DNA from: an uncultured Eggerthellaceae bacterium
Lineage (GTDB): Bacteria > Actinomycetota > Coriobacteriia > Coriobacteriales > Eggerthellaceae
Assembly: GCA_910589125.1 (NCBI GenBank)
Contig: CAJURX010000009.1
Location: 32,668-96,667 of the forward strand
Reading direction: 5' to 3'
DNA length: 64,000 bases
Below are positions 45,471 to 53,976 of the stretch, piece by piece; the stretch's first letter is position 1, and the number at the start of each line of letters is the position of its first letter. The notes under the pieces are model-generated. The model was not told where the DNA came from. It searched no databases and worked only from the letters and a program-made list of their open reading frames with translations. Position numbers and translations under genes: made by a program.

Positions 45471-45935
45471 TCAGATCTGGCGGAGCAGGTTCACCATCTC
45501 GATGGCGCTCTCAGCGCATTCGCTGCCCTTGTTGCCCGCCTTGCTGCCTGCGCGCTCGATGGCCTGCTCGATGTTGTCCGTGGTCAGCACGCCGAAGATG
45601 ACCGGGATGCCGCTTGCCAGCGACACCTGCGCGATCCCCTTGCTGACCTCAGAGCACACGTAGTCATAATGCGAGGTGGCCCCGCGGATCACCGCACCCA
45701 AGCAGACGACGGCATCGTATTCGCCCGACTCCGCCATCTTGGATGCCACCAGCGGGATCTCGAATGCACCAGGCACCCAGGCGATGTCGATATCCTGCAC
45801 ATCCACGCCATGGCGCTGGAACGCATCCATCGCACCGCTCAAGAGCTTCCCGGTGATGAACTCGTTGAAGCGGGAGACGATCACTCCCACCTTGATGCCG
45901 CCCTCAGCGACCACCTTGCCCTCATATACCGTCAT
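45471..45935 (-). CDS. ribH: 6,7-dimethyl-8-ribityllumazine synthase
   Basis: A 154-residue lumazine synthase. VGVIVSRFNEFIT, WVPGAFEIPLVA, CLGAVIRGATSHYDYV (with the catalytic His) and FGVLTTDNIEQA are all present. It condenses the ribityl-aminouracil with the butanone phosphate, the penultimate step in riboflavin synthesis. No other rib gene is present and no FMN riboswitch was recognised. GGGAGG lies 5 nt before the ATG. It follows the NifX-like gene by 31 nt. Confidence 0.95.
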   Translation of the reverse strand: MTVYEGKVVAEGGIKVGVIVSRFNEFITGKLLSGAMDAFQRHGVDVQDIDIAWVPGAFEIPLVASKMAESGEYDAVVCLGAVIRGATSHYDYVCSEVSKGIAQVSLASGIPVIFGVLTTDNIEQAIERAGSKAGNKGSECAESAIEMVNLLRQI

Positions 45936-45966
45936 GCATGCCTCCCTTGGCTCGCCGTCCGATCGA

Positions 45967-46344
45967 TCAATGAGCGTGGCACGCGTTCTCTGCCCCCATC
46001 TCGGGCACGTCGCCCGCGATGACCTTGCTCACCACATCTCCCACGTTCGGGGTGGTGTTGTCGAAGAGCACCGTGATGCCCGCATCCGCGAATCCCATCA
46101 TCGGGCGCATGCCCATGCCCGCCGCCACGATGGCATCCGCACCGGCCTCCTTGAGCAGAGCCACCGGGGCCAGGCACCCACCGTGCTCATGCGGCGGATT
46201 CGCCAACCCCTCCACGCTCACCACCGCACCGTCCTGGATGTCGATGAGCGTGAAGCAATCGCAGTGTCCGAAGTGACCGCTGCGCTCCGATCCCAGACCA
46301 GCCTCCCCCATCGTGGGGACAGCCAGCTTCATCCCGTTCGCCAT
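45967..46344 (-). CDS. NifB/NifX-family (dinitrogenase iron-molybdenum cofactor-binding-like) protein
   Basis: A 125-residue protein of the small NifX/NifB C-terminal fold family. LAVPTMGEAGLGSERSGHFG with FTLID, then PHEHGGCLAP, MGMRPMMGF and GITVLFDN are typical. Such proteins carry metal-cluster fragments or act as regulators; outside nitrogenase operons the role is unknown. No nitrogenase genes are present. AAGGAG is 6 nt before the ATG. Confidence 0.85.
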   Translation of the reverse strand: MANGMKLAVPTMGEAGLGSERSGHFGHCDCFTLIDIQDGAVVSVEGLANPPHEHGGCLAPVALLKEAGADAIVAAGMGMRPMMGFADAGITVLFDNTTPNVGDVVSKVIAGDVPEMGAENACHAH

Positions 46345-46434
46345 ATGCCTCTCCTTGCCTCGTTGCTCGTCTCTTTTCGCTCATTCTAATCCATCGCCAC
46401 GAGAAGCGACAAAGGAGGAGCGCACAGGCGCTGC

Positions 46435-47169
46435 TCAAGCGACAGGCACGAGGCTCACGATGACGAACCAGATCGGCGGCACCACGAGCGCCGGCAGGAA
46501 GTTCATGACCGATATCTTCTTGATCTCCAGGATGGAGAGGCCCGATGCCAGGATCAGGAATCCGCCGACGATGGATATCTCTCCCATGAGCTCTGGGGTG
46601 AGCCAGGGCGATATCCACTGCGCGAACAGCCAGATGGAGCCTTGCCACGCGAACAGCACAGCCGCCGCGAACGCGATGCCCACGCCGTAGGTGGATGCCA
46701 GCACGAGCGATGTCACCAGATCGAGCGTCGCATTCGTCAGAAGATAGGTCTCATCGCCGAAGAGCGCGCTGTTGATGGGCCCGAGTATGGAGAGCGTGCC
46801 GAAGCAGAAGAGCACGATGGCCGTGGACAGGCCCTCTGAGAGGCGCGTGCTCGGGGCATCGGCCACCTCCGCGCCCTCCTCACGCGCATCCCCGCCCTTC
46901 GAGAAGCGGTCGACCAGGCGGTCGAAGCGCCCCTCTATGTCGATGGCCGTGCCCAAGAGGCCGCCGAGCGCAAGGCTCGCGATGAAGAGGACCGGATAGA
47001 GGCTCTCCGCCATGTTCGACACGACGGCATTGATGCCCAATCCCGTAGCCGCTAGGCCCATGGCCACATAGAGCGCCTTCTGATACTTCTCCTTGAGGCC
47101 GTGCTTCACCAAGCCGCCTGCAAGGCTGCCGATGACGATGGCTGCTGTGTTCGCGATGGTCCCGATCAT
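46435..47169 (-). CDS. DUF554 family membrane protein
   Basis: A 244-residue polytopic protein of about seven membrane segments. IGTIANTAAIVIGSLAGGLV at the N-terminus and GINAVVSNMAES, with AIVLFCFGTLSILGPI in the middle, match DUF554 proteins, which are uncharacterised. An extra acidic loop of about 15 residues (EEGAEVADAPS region) interrupts the family core. First of three minus-strand genes leading to ribH. Confidence 0.85.
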   Translation of the reverse strand: MIGTIANTAAIVIGSLAGGLVKHGLKEKYQKALYVAMGLAATGLGINAVVSNMAESLYPVLFIASLALGGLLGTAIDIEGRFDRLVDRFSKGGDAREEGAEVADAPSTRLSEGLSTAIVLFCFGTLSILGPINSALFGDETYLLTNATLDLVTSLVLASTYGVGIAFAAAVLFAWQGSIWLFAQWISPWLTPELMGEISIVGGFLILASGLSILEIKKISVMNFLPALVVPPIWFVIVSLVPVA

Positions 47170-47413
47170 GATGGGTCACAGGATACGCCATCAACGCACC
47201 TCGTGCGCACCCTATCGGCAAAGCGGGAGCAGGGCTATCGCTTCGCACCAGTGCTGCGCATCCGCACCTGACGGCCACGCCCGCGACAGCGCCTGACCGC
47301 ACAAGCTGACGCGAGGATGACGAATGGATTCGGATACGGCAAACGTTCGATGACCGGATGAGCCGACACCGCGCACAGGGATACATTCGTCCCAGCAACG
47401 TGAGGAGATGACC

Positions 47414-48715
47414 ATGAAGAAGATCCTGACCGCATCATTCACCGTCCTGTTCGCCCTCTCCGTCTGCATGCCCCTCGCTGCCCTAGCAGAAGGCGACGCG
47501 CAAGCAGATGATCCCAGCACTGCGACGGATGCGACCGCGACCGCATCCGATGAGGCTGACGGCGCTGCCGCAGACGAGGCCCCGGCACCTGAGATCATCA
47601 CGCCGGAGGACATCCAGCCGATCGAGCCCGTGCCGCTGCCCGATGAGGATGCGACGCCCCAGCCGCTCGCGAACATGAACGCGCCCACCGATCAGGCTCC
47701 TGCCGATGATGCGCCCGCCGCAGACGAGCAGGCGGATTGCCATCTCACCATAGACTATTACGAGATCGTCTACTACGACGAGGAAGAGCCCAACCGCCTG
47801 AGGCTCATGGGGCAGCACGTGGTGGATGGCTTGAAGCCGGGAGACGTGGTGAACGTCTGGGACTACGTCTACAACATCCCCGGATACTTCTTCTTCGATG
47901 GCACGGCTCCCTCGATCACCATCTCCGCTGACAACTCCAAGAACATGATCGAGCTCATGTACGGAAAGCTCATGAACAACGAGTTCACGGTGAACTACTA
48001 CCTGATGACCGGCGCTGATCTGGGAGCAGATGACTGGGCTGGCGCGCTGGAGACGCACCCCTCGTTCTACAAGCTGGGCGAGCAGAAGTTCGTGAACCAG
48101 ATCTTCGACGAGGAGGTCAAGGGCGAGTACTTCGAGTTCGACCTGGACGGCCTCTATGCCGTTGATACCTATCCGGAATCCATCCGTGTGGGAACGAACC
48201 CGGAAGACAACGTGCTGAACGTGCTCTACGTTCCCGAAGATGCGGTCCCACCGGCTGATGTCGTCGATCCTTCTGTGCCAGATGCTCCAGGCAACGGCTC
48301 AGGCGGCGGATCGGTCCCCACTCCTGGCCTACCTAATGAGGTGGTCGTGCCCACGCCCACCGACCCATTCCAGCCCACGCCTCCCACCAATGACCTCCCC
48401 ACCGGCATCGACCAGATGGAGGGCGTCATCCTCTCAGACGGGCAGGTCAACGCCACAGCCCCCGATGAGCCGCTCGAGTTCACCGAAGAGCTGACGAGCA
48501 ACACCGTCCCGAAGGAGGTCGCCGAGCGCTATGCGCGAGCCTACGAGCTGGGCCTACCGCTCCTCACACCCCTCCCCGTCGTGACGAACGCGCTGAACAT
48601 CCAGATCGGATTCGCGCTCATGCTGTTCCTGATCGCCTTCCTCGCACTCTGCGTCTATGCGTTCGAGCGCGGGAAGCGCAGCGAGCGCCAAGGTCAGAGC
48701 ACCGATCAACGCTAG
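47414..48715 (+). CDS. Secreted type I membrane surface protein of unknown function
   Basis: A 433-residue protein. A cleavable signal peptide (KKILTASFTVLFALSVCMPL) is followed by an acidic Ala/Pro/Asp-rich linker of about 90 residues. A compact region from CHLTIDYYEIVYYDEEE to LNVLYVP may be two MucBP- or SpaA-like beta units. A Pro/Gly linker and one C-terminal membrane helix (IGFALMLFLIAFLALCVYAF) with a basic tail follow. No LPxTG is present. GGAG lies 6 nt before the ATG at 47414. It stands 121 nt before the response regulator and reads in the same direction; a link to the two-component module is possible but not shown. Confidence 0.72.
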   Translation: MKKILTASFTVLFALSVCMPLAALAEGDAQADDPSTATDATATASDEADGAAADEAPAPEIITPEDIQPIEPVPLPDEDATPQPLANMNAPTDQAPADDAPAADEQADCHLTIDYYEIVYYDEEEPNRLRLMGQHVVDGLKPGDVVNVWDYVYNIPGYFFFDGTAPSITISADNSKNMIELMYGKLMNNEFTVNYYLMTGADLGADDWAGALETHPSFYKLGEQKFVNQIFDEEVKGEYFEFDLDGLYAVDTYPESIRVGTNPEDNVLNVLYVPEDAVPPADVVDPSVPDAPGNGSGGGSVPTPGLPNEVVVPTPTDPFQPTPPTNDLPTGIDQMEGVILSDGQVNATAPDEPLEFTEELTSNTVPKEVAERYARAYELGLPLLTPLPVVTNALNIQIGFALMLFLIAFLALCVYAFERGKRSERQGQSTDQR

Positions 48716-48836
48716 GCGCGATCGCTACCGACCAGCCGCACGCCCCAACCAGGCCGCATGCGCCTACCAGGATCGCATGCAGCCCCTCGTGCGCCACGGG
48801 TGTGCAACGAGAGCGCTTCTGTGCAAGAATGCACGC

Positions 48837-49502
48837 ATGGCGCACATCTATGTGATAGAGGACGACAAGGCGCTCCAGGATGAGCTGGAGCGCCTGCTCG
48901 ACCTGCAAGGCTTCACCACGGCCCACTGCAACGACTTCGCACGCGCAGCGCACGAAGCGCTCGCCGCTGACGCTGACTGCGTCGTGATGGACCTCAAGCT
49001 CCCCGGCACCGACGGGCACCAGATCTGCCGGGACATCCGCGCCACCTCATCGGTGCCCATCATCATCCTCACCTCGTCCGAGAGCGAATTCGACGAGGTC
49101 ATGGCCTTGGGGCTCGGCGCAGATGACTACGTGACGAAGCCCTACCGCCCCGCCACGCTGATCGCGCGCATCCAGGGGCTGTTGCGCCGAAGCGCTGCGA
49201 TGGCGCCTCCCATCCTGCAGCATGCGGGGCTCGCGCTCGACGAGGCCGCAGCCACCGTCTCCTTCCAAGGGCGCACGCAAGAGCTCACGCGCAACGAGCT
49301 CAAGATCTTGCAGCTGCTCATGCGCAATGCTGGTCGTGCGGTCAGCCGCCAGCAGCTCATGGTGCATCTGTGGGAATCGGACTCGTTCATCGACGACAAC
49401 ACCCTCACCGTCAACATGAACCGCCTGCGCAAGAAGCTCGCAGAGCTGGGCGCGGATGAGGACCTCATCAAGACCAAGCGCGGGATCGGCTACATCATAT
49501 GA
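48837..49502 (+). CDS. OmpR/PhoB-family response regulator (BceR-like)
   Basis: A 221-residue regulator. The receiver has Asp9/Asp10, phospho-acceptor Asp52 in VVMDLKLPG, Thr/Ser in ILTSSES and Lys101 in DYVTKPY. A winged-helix domain follows (ELTRNELKILQLL, SRQQLMVHLW, VNMNRLRKKL). The longer frame from 48657 overlaps the previous gene and lacks homology, so ATG 48837 is used; no strong Shine-Dalgarno is seen. Its stop overlaps the kinase start. Confidence 0.9.
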   Translation: MAHIYVIEDDKALQDELERLLDLQGFTTAHCNDFARAAHEALAADADCVVMDLKLPGTDGHQICRDIRATSSVPIIILTSSESEFDEVMALGLGADDYVTKPYRPATLIARIQGLLRRSAAMAPPILQHAGLALDEAAATVSFQGRTQELTRNELKILQLLMRNAGRAVSRQQLMVHLWESDSFIDDNTLTVNMNRLRKKLAELGADEDLIKTKRGIGYII

Positions 49503-50566
49503 TGGCCCACCCTGAGCTTGATGCCACAGCTGATGCGCCCCGCGCATTCACGCTCGGTGCCTACCTGCGCGACAATGCGGTCATCATCGCCCTGGGCACC
49601 CTCTGCGTCTTGGGCGTGTTCAGCATGTGCTCCCTCTTGGGAGTGGGGCGGGATGGGAGCATCACCGTCGCCGCCTTCGTGCTCATCTGCCTTGCGCTGA
49701 TGCTCGCCTTCGACTTCGCGCGGAGCGTTCGATTCTGGCAGGCTCTCGAGGATGCGGCCGCGAGTGCGCGCGATGCCCACGAGATGGCAACGCTCCTGCC
49801 CCCTGCCGCCTCCCTCGAGGCGCACGCGACCGCAGGCGCGATCGACCGCATCTCCTCATTGGCGAACGCTGAACTCACCCAGGCGCAAGCAGACGCGGAG
49901 CGGTATCGCGAATACGTAGAGCTCTGGATACATGAGACCAAGACACCCATCGCCGCAGCTCGGCTGATCCTCGACCGCATGAACGGCCCCGATGCTGACG
50001 CGCTCGCACGCGAGCTCGAGCGCATGGACAACCAGGTGGACCAAGCGCTGTACTATGCACGCTCCACCGCAGTGCAGAAGGACTACGCCATCCGCCGCCT
50101 CTCCCTCGCGAAGGCCGCACGCGAAGCATGCAAGCGCCAGGTGCGCTACCTGATCGAGAAGCAAGCGATCCCCTCAGTGGATATCCCCGAGGACATGGAG
50201 GTGCTCGCGGATGAGCCGTGGCTCGTGTTCATGCTGGGGCAGGTGATCGCGAACGCGGCGCAATACGGAGCGAGCTCGATCCGCTTCACCGCACGCGAAG
50301 AGGCCCCGGACGCACCCCATGGGCGCACGGTGCTCGAAGTGCGCGATGACGGCTGCGGGATCAGCGAAGCGGACATGCCGCGCATCTTCGACAGGGGCTT
50401 CACGGGCAGCAATGGCCGCACGAGCGGAACAGCCACCGGCATGGGCTTGTACCTCATCTCCCTCATGTGCGAGCGCCTGGGGCTCGGCATCGCGGTCGCC
50501 AGCGAAGAGGGAACCGGCACGCGCGTCATCTTCACGTTCCCCCACGACCGCGACCGCCTCATCTGA
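49499..50566 (+). CDS. Intramembrane-sensing histidine kinase (BceS-like)
   Basis: A 355-residue kinase with two membrane segments (about 27-45 and 55-72) and almost no extracellular loop, as in BceS-type kinases that sense through an ABC permease. The H-box is LWIHETKTPIAAARL (His145). N-box QVIANAAQYG, G1 DDGCGI, F-like IFDRGFTG and G2 ATGMGLYL follow. The start overlaps the regulator stop by 4 nt. Unlike typical BceS proteins, it is predicted to depend on the permease at 51661 for its signal. Confidence 0.9.
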   Translation: MMAHPELDATADAPRAFTLGAYLRDNAVIIALGTLCVLGVFSMCSLLGVGRDGSITVAAFVLICLALMLAFDFARSVRFWQALEDAAASARDAHEMATLLPPAASLEAHATAGAIDRISSLANAELTQAQADAERYREYVELWIHETKTPIAAARLILDRMNGPDADALARELERMDNQVDQALYYARSTAVQKDYAIRRLSLAKAAREACKRQVRYLIEKQAIPSVDIPEDMEVLADEPWLVFMLGQVIANAAQYGASSIRFTAREEAPDAPHGRTVLEVRDDGCGISEADMPRIFDRGFTGSNGRTSGTATGMGLYLISLMCERLGLGIAVASEEGTGTRVIFTFPHDRDRLI

Positions 50567-50634
50567 TGCGACCAGCCACCCAAGCGATGCGCACCCCCTG
50601 GACGCGCCTGTCACTCGGACGCGAACATGACAGG

Positions 50635-50653
50635 GATGTAAGGTTGATGTAAG
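50635..50653 (+). promoter_or_regulatory. Direct repeat GATGTAAG, 11-bp period, likely response-regulator site
   Basis: GATGTAAG at 50635-50642 is repeated exactly at 50646-50653 with 3 nt between, one helical turn apart. It lies 93-111 nt before the small-peptide ATG, between the kinase gene and the transporter. Winged-helix OmpR-type regulators bind such tandem half-sites. A classical -10 is not obvious downstream. Confidence 0.6.
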
Positions 50654-50745
50654 CGCATTCGATGGCACCGCGCACACCTCAAGGAGCATCATCTTCCTGC
50701 ACGATACGACCAAGAGGGGCCGATGCGGCCCGGCAGGAGGAGACC

Positions 50746-50841
50746 ATGGGCATGACAGCGAAGATCGCCATCTCATTCGCAGTAGTGATAGCCATCGGAG
50801 CTTTGGTGGCATACGAAGCTCCCCGTCTCGTGAAAGCGTGA
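50746..50841 (+). CDS. 31-residue single-helix membrane peptide in Bce-like operon
   Basis: An ATG at 50746 is preceded by a very strong AGGAGGAG 4-5 nt upstream and opens a 31-codon frame (MGMTAKIAISFAVVIAIGAL then VAYEAPRLVKA). It has a Lys6, a hydrophobic helix of about 15-17 residues and a basic end, typical of a regulatory membrane peptide. It ends 5 nt before the ABC ATPase start, and its stop overlaps the AGGA of that ribosome site. No similar peptide is known to me in Bce systems. Its role, if any, is inferred. Confidence 0.7.
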   Translation: MGMTAKIAISFAVVIAIGALVAYEAPRLVKA

Positions 50842-50846
50842 GGACC

Positions 50847-51671
50847 ATGACCGAGATCTACGCAACCCCCCAGAATGCCGTGCACGTGGGAACATCCAAC
50901 GCGCCGGCCACCGCGCTCTCCGTGCGCCAAGCGAAGAAGGCATACGGCACGCGCGACTCCATCACCCATGCGCTGGATGGCGTGTCATTCGACATCGCCA
51001 AGGGAGAGTTCGTGGGCATCATGGGACCATCCGGCTCCGGCAAGACGACGCTCCTGAACTGCGTGTCCACCATCGACAAGGTCACGAGCGGCCAGATCGT
51101 CGTGGATGGCAAGGATATCACCACGCTCTCCAAGCGCGCGCTGGCGAAGTTCCGCCGCGACGAGCTGGGGTTCATCTTCCAGGACTTCAATCTGCTGGAC
51201 ACCTTGAACGGCATGGAGAACATCGCGCTCGCGCTGACGATCAAGCATGTTGCGCCTGCTGAGATCGCAACGCGCGTGCAGAACATCGCCGCAGCCCTTG
51301 GCGTGGCAGACGTGCTCAAGCGCTATCCGAACCAGATGTCAGGCGGTCAGAAGCAGCGCGTGGCTGCTGCACGCGCCATCGTGGGAGACCCGAAGCTGAT
51401 CTTGGCAGATGAACCCACGGGTGCTTTGGATTCGCGCTCCGCCGCCGTGCTGTTGGAGACGCTGGAGATGATGAACCAGAAGATGGGCGCCACCATCATG
51501 ATGGTGACCCATGACTCCTATGCAGCCTCGTTCACGAACCGCGTGCTGTTCATCAAGGATGGTCGCCTGTTCAACGAGATACGCCGCGGGACCATGCCGC
51601 GCGAGGAGTTCTTCGCGCGCATCATGGAGGTCGTCTCATTCCTCGGGGGCGAGGTCGGCCATGTTGCTTAA
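50847..51671 (+). CDS. ABC transporter ATP-binding protein (BceA-like)
   Basis: A 274-residue ATPase. Walker A is GPSGSGKTT (60-68), signature MSGGQKQRV, Walker B LILADEPTGALD, and the H-loop MMVTHDSYAAS. The size and the neighbouring ten-segment-type permease place it in the BceA/peptide-antibiotic group, which removes lipid II-binding antibiotics from their target. The first 15 residues are an unusual extension. Its 3' end overlaps the permease start by 11 nt. Confidence 0.92.
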   Translation: MTEIYATPQNAVHVGTSNAPATALSVRQAKKAYGTRDSITHALDGVSFDIAKGEFVGIMGPSGSGKTTLLNCVSTIDKVTSGQIVVDGKDITTLSKRALAKFRRDELGFIFQDFNLLDTLNGMENIALALTIKHVAPAEIATRVQNIAAALGVADVLKRYPNQMSGGQKQRVAAARAIVGDPKLILADEPTGALDSRSAAVLLETLEMMNQKMGATIMMVTHDSYAASFTNRVLFIKDGRLFNEIRRGTMPREEFFARIMEVVSFLGGEVGHVA

Positions 51672-53868
51672 GCTCGCATGGCGCAACATCCGCCACTCGG
51701 TGCGCGACTACGCCATCTACTTCCTCACGCTCTTGTTCGGCGTGGCGGTGTTCTACGCCTTCAACTCCATCGGGAGCCAGGAGGTCATGTTCGACCTGGA
51801 AGCTGCAGCAGATGCTCGGCAATTCGAGACCACGCAGCAATTCATGCAGATGTTCTCAGGGCTGATCGCATGCGTGCTGGGCTTCCTCATCCTGTACTCC
51901 AACGGCTTCCTCATCCGACGCCGCAAGCGCGAGTTCGGCACATACATGCTCTTGGGCATGCCAGCGAGCCGCGTCTCTGCCATCATGCTGATCGAGACGC
52001 TCCTGATCGGCCTCGCCTCGCTCGTGCTCGGGCTTGCTGCAGGCATCCTGCTCTCACATCTGATGTCGTTCCTCACGGCATCGCTCTTCGGCACGACCAT
52101 CATGAACTACCAATTCGTCTTCTCAGCCGAAGCGCTCACCCTCACCATCACCTGCTTCGCCGTGATCTTCGTGATCGTGGCGCTGTTCAACACGCTCATG
52201 GTGAATCGACAGAAGCTGATCGACCTCCTGCATGCGAACGCGAAGAACCAGAAGGTGGCCGTGCGCAACCCGTGGGTCTGCCTCGTGGCGTTCGTGGCAT
52301 CCATCGCCATCCTGGCATACTCCTACGAGCAGCTCATCGAGAGCGGCATGGTCATGATGGATGACCCGCGCTTCCATCGTGCGACCATAGGGATGCTCGT
52401 GGGCACGTTCATCCTGTTCTGGTCGCTTGCGGGCTTCGTCATCGCGCTCATCACACGCGCCCGCGGCATCTACCTGCGCGGCCTCGTCCCCTTCGCCGTG
52501 CGCCAGATCGCAAGCCGCGTGAACACGGCATTCGTCTCCCTCTGGGCCATCTGCGTGATGCTCTTCTTCTCCATCACCACCTTCTCCGTGGGCATGGGGC
52601 TGGTGAGCGTGTTCACCGACGGCATCGAGGAGGCGAACCCCTACAGCGCATCCCTCATCTCATGGATGTACATGGATGAGCCTGAGGATGCAGGCGTCGA
52701 TGACCCCTCCGCCCTGGATGCCGGCGCACGCGCGATGCAGGTCGAGCACCCTGAGGCATACGCGAACGGCATGAGCCACGAGTGGGATATGTCCTCCGCC
52801 CTGCGCGAGGCCGCACCTGACCTTTGGGAGCAGACCATCAGCGCGAGCACGCAGCTCAGCTTCTATGAGATTCCCTCCCTCACCTATGGCGGCGTGATAG
52901 AGCAGGCCGGGAGCGAAGCGGCGGAGCGCATGAAGGAGTTCTCCTCCTTCCTCACTGCCTCTCCCCTGACGCTCCTGTCCCTCGAGGACCTGAATGCCAC
53001 ACGGACCATGATCGGCCTGGAGCCCATCCAGCTCGAGAGCGGGCGATGCGCCATCGTGAACAACATGGAGATGGCCGATGGCATCGCCAAGGATATGGCG
53101 AACCCGAGCATCACCCTGGATATCATGGGCACGCCCCTTGCCTTCTCCGATGAGATCATCGACATGCAGCTGGAAGATAGCTCCTTGAAGACGACGGCGC
53201 TCGTCGTCATCGTTCCAGAGAGCGCCATCGGCGAGGTGCGCGCAGCAGGAGCCATCCCCGAGCGATGCGTGCTCGATGTGATGTATGCGGACAATGGCAA
53301 GACCGAAGCGCAGAACGATCAGACGCTCAAGACCATCTTGGAGGCCGCGCAGCCGATCGATGCAGATGCGCGCCAGCAAGATGCGCCTGCGGACGCTCCT
53401 CAATACGCGTTCCTCATGTGGCCCGTCTCACAGGCCATCACCGCCTACGAGATGGTCGCGCAAGCCAGCGGGCTCAAGATGCTCATCACCTATCTTGCGC
53501 TCTACATCGGCTTCGTGTTCCTGATATCCACAGCTGCCGTGCTGGCAGTGCAGCAGCTCTCGAACACAGCCGACTCGCTGCCGCGCTACCAGATGCTCTC
53601 GCGCATCGGATGCAGCCAGCGCATGATCGACCGGTCGCTCCTCGTCCAGGTGCTGGTCTACTTCCTGCTGCCGCTCGGGGTCGCGCTCTGCCACGCTAGC
53701 TGCGCCATCAGCGTGCTCTCCAAGGAGCTCTTCGATGCGCTGGGCACGTCCGTCATCGGCCCCATCGGCATGGCCGCCGCGCTCGTGGGCATCATCTATG
53801 GAGGCTACTTCTTGGTGACCTACCTCACGAGCCGAAGCGTTGTGAACGGATCGCTTCACGCCCGATGA
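51661..53868 (+). CDS. FtsX-like permease (BceB-like)
   Basis: A 735-residue permease. Ten hydrophobic segments are visible in the pattern 1+3+2+1+3, with the first at residue 17 (YFLTLLFGVAVFYAF) and a long extracellular region of about 250-300 residues between segments near residues 310 and 600. This matches BceB, whose large domain takes part in antibiotic sensing. The ATG at 51661 overlaps the ATPase gene. The extracellular part is Asp/Glu-rich. Confidence 0.9.
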   Translation: MLLKLAWRNIRHSVRDYAIYFLTLLFGVAVFYAFNSIGSQEVMFDLEAAADARQFETTQQFMQMFSGLIACVLGFLILYSNGFLIRRRKREFGTYMLLGMPASRVSAIMLIETLLIGLASLVLGLAAGILLSHLMSFLTASLFGTTIMNYQFVFSAEALTLTITCFAVIFVIVALFNTLMVNRQKLIDLLHANAKNQKVAVRNPWVCLVAFVASIAILAYSYEQLIESGMVMMDDPRFHRATIGMLVGTFILFWSLAGFVIALITRARGIYLRGLVPFAVRQIASRVNTAFVSLWAICVMLFFSITTFSVGMGLVSVFTDGIEEANPYSASLISWMYMDEPEDAGVDDPSALDAGARAMQVEHPEAYANGMSHEWDMSSALREAAPDLWEQTISASTQLSFYEIPSLTYGGVIEQAGSEAAERMKEFSSFLTASPLTLLSLEDLNATRTMIGLEPIQLESGRCAIVNNMEMADGIAKDMANPSITLDIMGTPLAFSDEIIDMQLEDSSLKTTALVVIVPESAIGEVRAAGAIPERCVLDVMYADNGKTEAQNDQTLKTILEAAQPIDADARQQDAPADAPQYAFLMWPVSQAITAYEMVAQASGLKMLITYLALYIGFVFLISTAAVLAVQQLSNTADSLPRYQMLSRIGCSQRMIDRSLLVQVLVYFLLPLGVALCHASCAISVLSKELFDALGTSVIGPIGMAAALVGIIYGGYFLVTYLTSRSVVNGSLHAR

Positions 53869-53893
53869 CGTGCACGTGACGGTTCATCCCCCG

Positions 53894-53925
53894 CCCCGGA
53901 CGGCACCTCCCGCCGTTCGGGGCTT
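53894..53925 (+). terminator. Terminator after the Bce-like operon
   Basis: CCCCGGACGGC (53894-53904) and GCCGTTCGGGG (53912-53922) form an 11-bp stem with one G-U pair and a 7-nt loop, followed by CTTTGCG, 26 nt beyond the permease stop. Confidence 0.7.
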
Positions 53926-53976
53926 TGCGTATCATGGGGCCAGACGCGAATGGATGACGACCCGCAGAGGTGCGGC

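Noticed and set aside
48657..48836. 60-codon N-terminal extension of the response regulator
   Set aside because: It overlaps the surface-protein gene and is Arg/Ala-rich with no receiver-domain similarity; the receiver begins at MAHIYVIEDD.
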